Shown here one piece after another: positions 59,505 to 64,000 of a stretch of DNA of 64,000 bases (positions within the stretch are counted from its first letter, which is position 1; each line of letters begins with the position of its first letter). The notes below the pieces were generated by a model. That model saw only the letters and a program-made list of their open reading frames with translations. It was not told the DNA's origin and searched no databases. Source of the stretch: Longispora albida DSM 44784 (GTDB taxonomy: Bacteria > Actinomycetota > Actinomycetes > Mycobacteriales > Micromonosporaceae); NCBI RefSeq assembly GCF_000379825.1, contig NZ_KB903825.1, positions 604,584 through 668,583 of the forward strand, in the 5' to 3' direction. The position numbers were made by a program, and so were the translations under genes.

Positions 59505-62500
59505 CCGTTCTTCCTCCGGTTGCGGGTCCACCACAGCAGCACGCCGCCCGTGCCGATCAGCAGTGCCCCCGCGGGCAGCAGCGGACCGGCCGAGGTGCCG
59601 CTGACCGGCAGCGGGCCGGGGCCGGGGCCGCCTGTGGGCCGCGGGCTGGGCACGACGGGCGTGGGGCTGGGTGTGGGTGTGGGTGGCGGCGGGCCGACGC
59701 GGTAGACGGCCGCCGACGGCGGGCTGGTGACGGGGTCCTTGCCGCCCGGCGGGGTGTACGAGGCGGTGGCGGTGTTGGTCTTCTCGCCGGTCACGTTCGG
59801 CGTCGTGCAGGTGATCACCTTGGTCTCCCCCACGGCGAGGTTCACCTCTCCGGCGCACGAACTCTCCGCCGGGTCGCTGATCCTCACCGGGTTCAGCGGC
59901 ACGCTGCCCTTGTTGGTGACGGTGATCCGCCAGGGCGCCGCCGAGCCGTACGCACCGGAGCCGCTGGCACCGCAGCCCGGCGCGCACACCTCCTTGACCA
60001 GTGTCAGCCCGTGCGTCGTGACCTTGGCCGTGCTCGGCGGCACGTCGCGGTCGGGGCCGGTCGGCGGCGTGAACCTCCCGGAGACCGTGTTCTCCTTGTC
60101 TCCCGTCACGCCGGTGCTCCTGCAGTAGAAGACGCGGGCGTCGCCCTCGGTCAGCGCGAACGGCCCGACCTTGGTGATCTCCTGCTGGCAGGCGGCTTCG
60201 CCGGTGTCGGTGAGCGTGATGCCCGTCAGCGGCGTGTTGCCGATGTTCGTGGCCGTGATCCGCCAGTAGGCCGTGCCGCCGACCGGGACGGTCGTGCTGG
60301 CGGCCCACTGGCCCGGCTGGCCGCCCTGGCAGTTGTCGTCGACGTCCTCCGTGGAGACGCAGACCTCCTTGACCAGGGTGAGGCCGTAGACGTTGAACGT
60401 CGCCGAGTCGGGTGCCGTCTCGCCGCGCCCGCCGCCCGGGATGTCGAACTGGGCTGTCACCGTGTTCGTCGTGTTCCGCCGGACGTCAGCTGTCGAGCAG
60501 TAGAACCGCTTCGGCGGGCCGGCCGGCAGGTCGAAGCTCGCCGCCGCCGCCTCGCACGAGGGCTCGGCCGCGTCCTTGAGGCTCACGCCGGTCAGTGGTT
60601 CCTGCCCGGTGTTGGTCACGGTGATCCGCCAGTAGGCCGTGGAGTTCAGCGGGCCCGAGGTCTCGGTTGGCGTCCACGGGCCGGCTCCGCCTGGGCCACA
60701 CGCCGCCGCCTGCTCGCTGGTGCAGACCTCCTTCAGGACCTTCATGCTGTACGTGGTGACCTTCGCGCTCGCCGGGTCGGCCGTCACTGGCGGCTTCCCT
60801 GGCGGCGTGTAGGTCCCGGTGACGGTGTTGGTCTTCGCGCCCGGTACCGAGGCCGTCCGGCAGTAGAACGCGGACGACGCGCCGACCGGCAGGTCGAACG
60901 GTGTCCCGATCGCCGACTGGCAGTCAGCCTCGCCAGCGTCCGACAGGGTGACGGCGGTCAGCGGGGTCGCGCCGGCGTTGGTGGCGATGATCCGCCAGTA
61001 CGCGGCCCCGTTCGTCGGGACCGTCGTGCTCGCCGCCCACGGGCCCTTGCCACCCGCCACGCAGTCGGCGGGGACGACCGACTGGCAGACCTGCTTGGCG
61101 AGGGTCAGGCCGTAGATGTTGTACGTGGCGCTCGACGGTTCCGTGCTCACCGCCGCCCCGCCGTCCGGTGGTACGTAGTAGACGGTCGCCGTGTTGGTCC
61201 GGTTCTGGGTGAGGTTCGCGGTCGAGCAGTAGAACACGGCCGACGTCTTGCCGGGCAGCGTCCCGCGCTGGACACACGAGGGCTCCGCCGGGTCGGAGAT
61301 CTCGCCGGTCAGCGGGATCGTGCCGGTGTTGGTGACGGTGACCCGCCAGTACGCTGTCGAGTTCAGCGGGCCCGAGCCCTCCGGCCCCCAGGGCCCCGGC
61401 CCCGAGCAGGCGGCCGCCGTGCTGGCCAGGCACACCTCCTTCTTCACCGTGGCGCCGTACGGATGCGCCTCAGCTTCCCTCGACGGCACGACCACGGCCG
61501 GGGTACCCGAGGGCGTGCCGTCCGGGGCCGGCGCGTTCGCCGTGGCGACGTTCACCTTGTCGGTGGTCAGGTTCGTGGTGGTGCAGCCGAACGGCTTGGT
61601 CTCGCCCGGTTGCAGGTCGAACGCCGCCGGCACCGCGCACGAGGCCTCGGCCGGGTCGGTGACCGTCACGCCGGTCATCGGGACGGCGCCGGTGTTGGCG
61701 ACGACGATCCGCCAGTACACAGTGGATCCTGCCGGCAGGTTGGCCGCGCTGGCCCACGGGCCTGGACCACCGGGGGTGCAGCTGGCCGCGTTGAGCGAGC
61801 GGCAGACCTCCTTGGTGACCGACATGCCGTACACCGTGGCCGTGGCAGTCGACGGTGTCGTGGTCTTCGTCTCCGTGCCGACCGTGTAGCTGGCCGTCGC
61901 GGTGTTGCCCTTGTTCGTGGTCAGGTTCGCCGAGGAGCAGGTCACGGTCACCGTCTGCCCGGCTGGCACGTCGGCCGTCCGGACGCAGCTCGCCTCCTGG
62001 GCGTCGTTGACCCGCACGCCGGCCAGGTCGACGGAGCCGTTGTTGGTGAGCCTGATCCGCCAGTACACAGTGGAACTGAGCGGGACGACGGTGCTGGCCG
62101 CCCACGGGCCCGCGCCGCTGGCGCAGCTGGCGGCGGTGGCCGAGTGGCAGACCTCCTTGACGATCTCCAGGCCGAAGACGTGGTAGACCGCGTCGTCTTC
62201 GAGCGTGACCGGGGTCGTCGTACCCGGTGGCGTGTAGGTGGCCGTGGCCCGGTTGGTCCGGTCGGCCCGGACGCTGGCCGTCGAGCAGCTCAGGATCTGC
62301 TCGGCTCCGGCCTCGACGGTGATCGGGCCGCCGGAGCATCCCGGCACCTCCGGGTCGCTGACCTGGATGCCGGTGAGCGCGACGCCGCCGTTGTTGGTCA
62401 GCCGGACGCGCCAGTACGCCGTCGTGCCGACCTGGCCGGTGGCCTCCGGGCCCCACGTGCCGGTCGCGGGGCAGCCGGCCCCGGAGCAGACCTCCTTGGA

Positions 62501-64000
62501 CAGCAGCAGCCCGTACGTCTGGAACTTGGCCTGGTCGGGCGGCGTCGACACCTGGTCACCGCCGCCGGGCGGGGTGTACCTCGCCAGCGCGGTGTTCGTC
62601 CTGTTCGTGGTCACGGCCGACGTGGAGCAGTAGATGTCCACGGGCCGCGTGCCCACCGGCAGTTCCACGGTCCGCGCGCACGAGGGCTCGGCCGGGTCGA
62701 TGACGGACACGATGGACACGCCGGTCAGCGGCACGCCACCCGTGTTGACCAGCCTGATCCGCCAGTACGCCGTGGCGCCACCGTCCGGAGGATCCTGGAA
62801 CGCCGTCTTCGCCCACGGGCCGGTGTCACTGGTGCACGCCGCCGGGTCGGTGGCCGTGCAGACTTCCTTGACGAGGCTCATCCCGTAGACCCGGTACGTG
62901 GCGGTGGACGAGGCGCTGGTGCCCGTGCCCTGGCCGGGCGGTACGTAGTTCGCCGTCGCCGTGTTCGTCTTGTTCGCGGTGACGGCGGCCGTCTGGCAGT
63001 ACAGGTACCGCGTCGAGCCAGCCGGGAGTATCGGCACGCTGGTCGCGCACGAGGTCTCGGCCGGGTCGCGTACCGCCACGCTCACGATGTCGAGGGTGCC
63101 GGTGTTCACGAGCGTGATCCGCCAGTACGCCGTCGAGCCGATCGGGCCGGTCGCCGCGCTGCTCCACGGCCCGGCGCCGCCCGGCCCGCAGTTCGAGGCG
63201 TCGCCCGAGCAGGACTCCTTGCGGATCGTCAGGCCGTAGACCCGGTACGTGGCGCTGGACGGCGGGGTGACCACGATCGGGGTACCTGACGGAGCGCCGG
63301 GCACCTGGTAGCTGGCGGTGACGGTGTTCGTCCGGTCGGTCGTCACATTCGCGGTCGAGCAGTACGAGACGCGCTGCGCGCCGGGCGCCAGGTCGACCAC
63401 CCCGGCGAGGAGCGCCGAGCAGGACGGCTCGGCCGGGTCGGTGATGAACACCCCGCTGAGCGGGACCTCACCGGTGTTGGTGACAGTGATCCGCCAGTAC
63501 GCCGTGGAGCCGGCCGGGCCGGTCGCCTCGCTCAGCCACACGCCGGTCCCGCCGGGACCGCACTGCTGCTGCGTGCCGGAGCAGACCTCCTTGACGGCGG
63601 TCAGCGCGGAGACCCTGGCCGTCGCGCTCGACGGCGGAATCTGCGCCGTTGTGCCGATCGGTTTGCCCGGCGGCGGGAACGAGCCGGACACCGTGTTGGT
63701 CTTCTCCGCGTTCACTGTGGCCGTCGAGCAGTAGAAGGTCCTGGTCGCGCCGCCGGCCAGGGTGAGCTGGCCAGCCTGGTCGATCTGGGCCTGGCATGCC
63801 GGTTCCGTGCTGTCGGTGAGGGCGATGCCCGCGACTGTCTCGTCGCCGATGTTGGCGACGGTGATCCGCCAGTACGCCGCCGTGCCCCTCGGCACGACCG
63901 TCGTCTTCACCCACGGCCCGGCACCACCGGGGCCGCAGTCGGCCGCCGCGAGCGACTGGCAGACCTCCTTGTTCGCCGTGATCCCGTAGACCTTGTACGT
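59501..64000 (-). CDS. Giant Cys-rich repeat surface protein with sortase-like C-terminus (5' end beyond window)
   Basis: The frame is open to the window edge, so the N-terminus is missing; about 1,499 residues are visible. They form twelve tandem repeats of roughly 115-125 residues (DUF11/DUF7507-like beta domains). Each repeat typically has KEVC, then GPW, STAYWRITVTNTG, DPAEPSC, FYCSTA and NTVTA(S/T)YxPPG. Four Cys positions are conserved in most repeats, suggesting two disulfides per domain; the last repeat is shortened. The C-terminus is a Pro-rich linker followed by LPVSGTS, a hydrophobic stretch (LLPAGALLIGTGGVLLWW) and TRNRRKNG, an LPxTG-like sorting signal. It should be a long wall-anchored stalk or adhesin. 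Confidence 0.85.
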   Translation of the reverse strand, partial: TYKVYGITANKEVCQSLAAADCGPGGAGPWVKTTVVPRGTAAYWRITVANIGDETVAGIALTDSTEPACQAQIDQAGQLTLAGGATRTFYCSTATVNAEKTNTVSGSFPPPGKPIGTTAQIPPSSATARVSALTAVKEVCSGTQQQCGPGGTGVWLSEATGPAGSTAYWRITVTNTGEVPLSGVFITDPAEPSCSALLAGVVDLAPGAQRVSYCSTANVTTDRTNTVTASYQVPGAPSGTPIVVTPPSSATYRVYGLTIRKESCSGDASNCGPGGAGPWSSAATGPIGSTAYWRITLVNTGTLDIVSVAVRDPAETSCATSVPILPAGSTRYLYCQTAAVTANKTNTATANYVPPGQGTGTSASSTATYRVYGMSLVKEVCTATDPAACTSDTGPWAKTAFQDPPDGGATAYWRIRLVNTGGVPLTGVSIVSVIDPAEPSCARTVELPVGTRPVDIYCSTSAVTTNRTNTALARYTPPGGGDQVSTPPDQAKFQTYGLLLSKEVCSGAGCPATGTWGPEATGQVGTTAYWRVRLTNNGGVALTGIQVSDPEVPGCSGGPITVEAGAEQILSCSTASVRADRTNRATATYTPPGTTTPVTLEDDAVYHVFGLEIVKEVCHSATAASCASGAGPWAASTVVPLSSTVYWRIRLTNNGSVDLAGVRVNDAQEASCVRTADVPAGQTVTVTCSSANLTTNKGNTATASYTVGTETKTTTPSTATATVYGMSVTKEVCRSLNAASCTPGGPGPWASAANLPAGSTVYWRIVVANTGAVPMTGVTVTDPAEASCAVPAAFDLQPGETKPFGCTTTNLTTDKVNVATANAPAPDGTPSGTPAVVVPSREAEAHPYGATVKKEVCLASTAAACSGPGPWGPEGSGPLNSTAYWRVTVTNTGTIPLTGEISDPAEPSCVQRGTLPGKTSAVFYCSTANLTQNRTNTATVYYVPPDGGAAVSTEPSSATYNIYGLTLAKQVCQSVVPADCVAGGKGPWAASTTVPTNGAAYWRIIATNAGATPLTAVTLSDAGEADCQSAIGTPFDLPVGASSAFYCRTASVPGAKTNTVTGTYTPPGKPPVTADPASAKVTTYSMKVLKEVCTSEQAAACGPGGAGPWTPTETSGPLNSTAYWRITVTNTGQEPLTGVSLKDAAEPSCEAAAASFDLPAGPPKRFYCSTADVRRNTTNTVTAQFDIPGGGRGETAPDSATFNVYGLTLVKEVCVSTEDVDDNCQGGQPGQWAASTTVPVGGTAYWRITATNIGNTPLTGITLTDTGEAACQQEITKVGPFALTEGDARVFYCRSTGVTGDKENTVSGRFTPPTGPDRDVPPSTAKVTTHGLTLVKEVCAPGCGASGSGAYGSAAPWRITVTNKGSVPLNPVRISDPAESSCAGEVNLAVGETKVITCTTPNVTGEKTNTATASYTPPGGKDPVTSPPSAAVYRVGPPPPTPTPSPTPVVPSPRPTGGPGPGPLPVSGTSAGPLLPAGALLIGTGGVLLWWTRNRRKNG

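Noticed and set aside
59501-64000. CRISPR array or short tandem-repeat array
   Set aside because: The periodicity of about 350-375 bp is coding, in one frame, with diverged repeats; there are no short identical repeats with spacers.

Overview
The window is about 70% G+C, with dense tightly packed genes, many GTG starts, ATGA/TGATG stop-start overlaps, AfsR-type SARP regulators, an ngcEFG chitin-sugar uptake operon and a mycobacterial-style fabG1-inhA-hemH order. This points to a high-GC actinomycete chromosome, probably a filamentous one (Micromonosporales-like is my guess; the genus cannot be read from sequence alone). I see no rRNA, tRNA, CRISPR array, transposase, integrase or origin.

Layout. 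0-9 kb: two large SARP/NB-ARC/TPR regulators flank two divergent secreted cell-wall hydrolases that share a promoter region with direct repeats; then a short peptide gene is translationally coupled to a signal-peptidase-like protein that has lost both catalytic residues. 9-15 kb: an XRE/TPR regulator with a HAD hydrolase, a secreted trypsin, a secreted SGNH esterase, an Rnl5-type RNA ligase and a DinB protein. 15-19 kb: tetR-glpD divergent from an alkyl-DHAP-synthase-like flavoprotein. 19-26.6 kb: genes typical of extracellular contractile injection systems (DUF4255 cap, AAA+ ATPase, DUF4157, LuxR regulator, membrane-anchored adhesin-like protein) with no sheath, tube or baseplate genes. 26.7-29 kb: PolA-like polymerase and a Nudix hydrolase. 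29-34 kb: ngcEFG with an RpiR regulator. 34-40 kb: PucR regulator, TrmH-type methyltransferase, SPFH/NfeD pair, C39-like secreted-type protease, thioredoxin and DUF4395.

40-44 kb is an accessory patch: a frameshifted TPR remnant, a structured leader RNA in front of a CBS protein and an ArsB/NhaD-type ion transporter, a STAS protein, a decayed second STAS copy and an orphan second copy of the leader RNA. 44-50 kb: CGNR regulator with an alpha/beta hydrolase, HPP protein, DUF3097, phosphodiesterase, ArsR regulator, a mini-P450-like protein, a PEP-mutase-family enzyme and a pentapeptide-repeat protein. 50-55 kb: an ABC exporter divergent from a two-component system. 55-58.5 kb: hemH, inhA, fabG. 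58.9-64 kb: a 28-residue membrane peptide, a small anchored protein and a giant Cys-rich repeat surface protein with a sortase-like C-terminus, cut by the window edge.

Most notable for follow-up: the incomplete injection-system locus, the duplicated leader RNA, two divergent gene pairs whose start codons are only 16-17 bp apart with back-to-back -10 boxes, a family of intergenic palindromes, and the pseudo-signal-peptidase/peptide pair.
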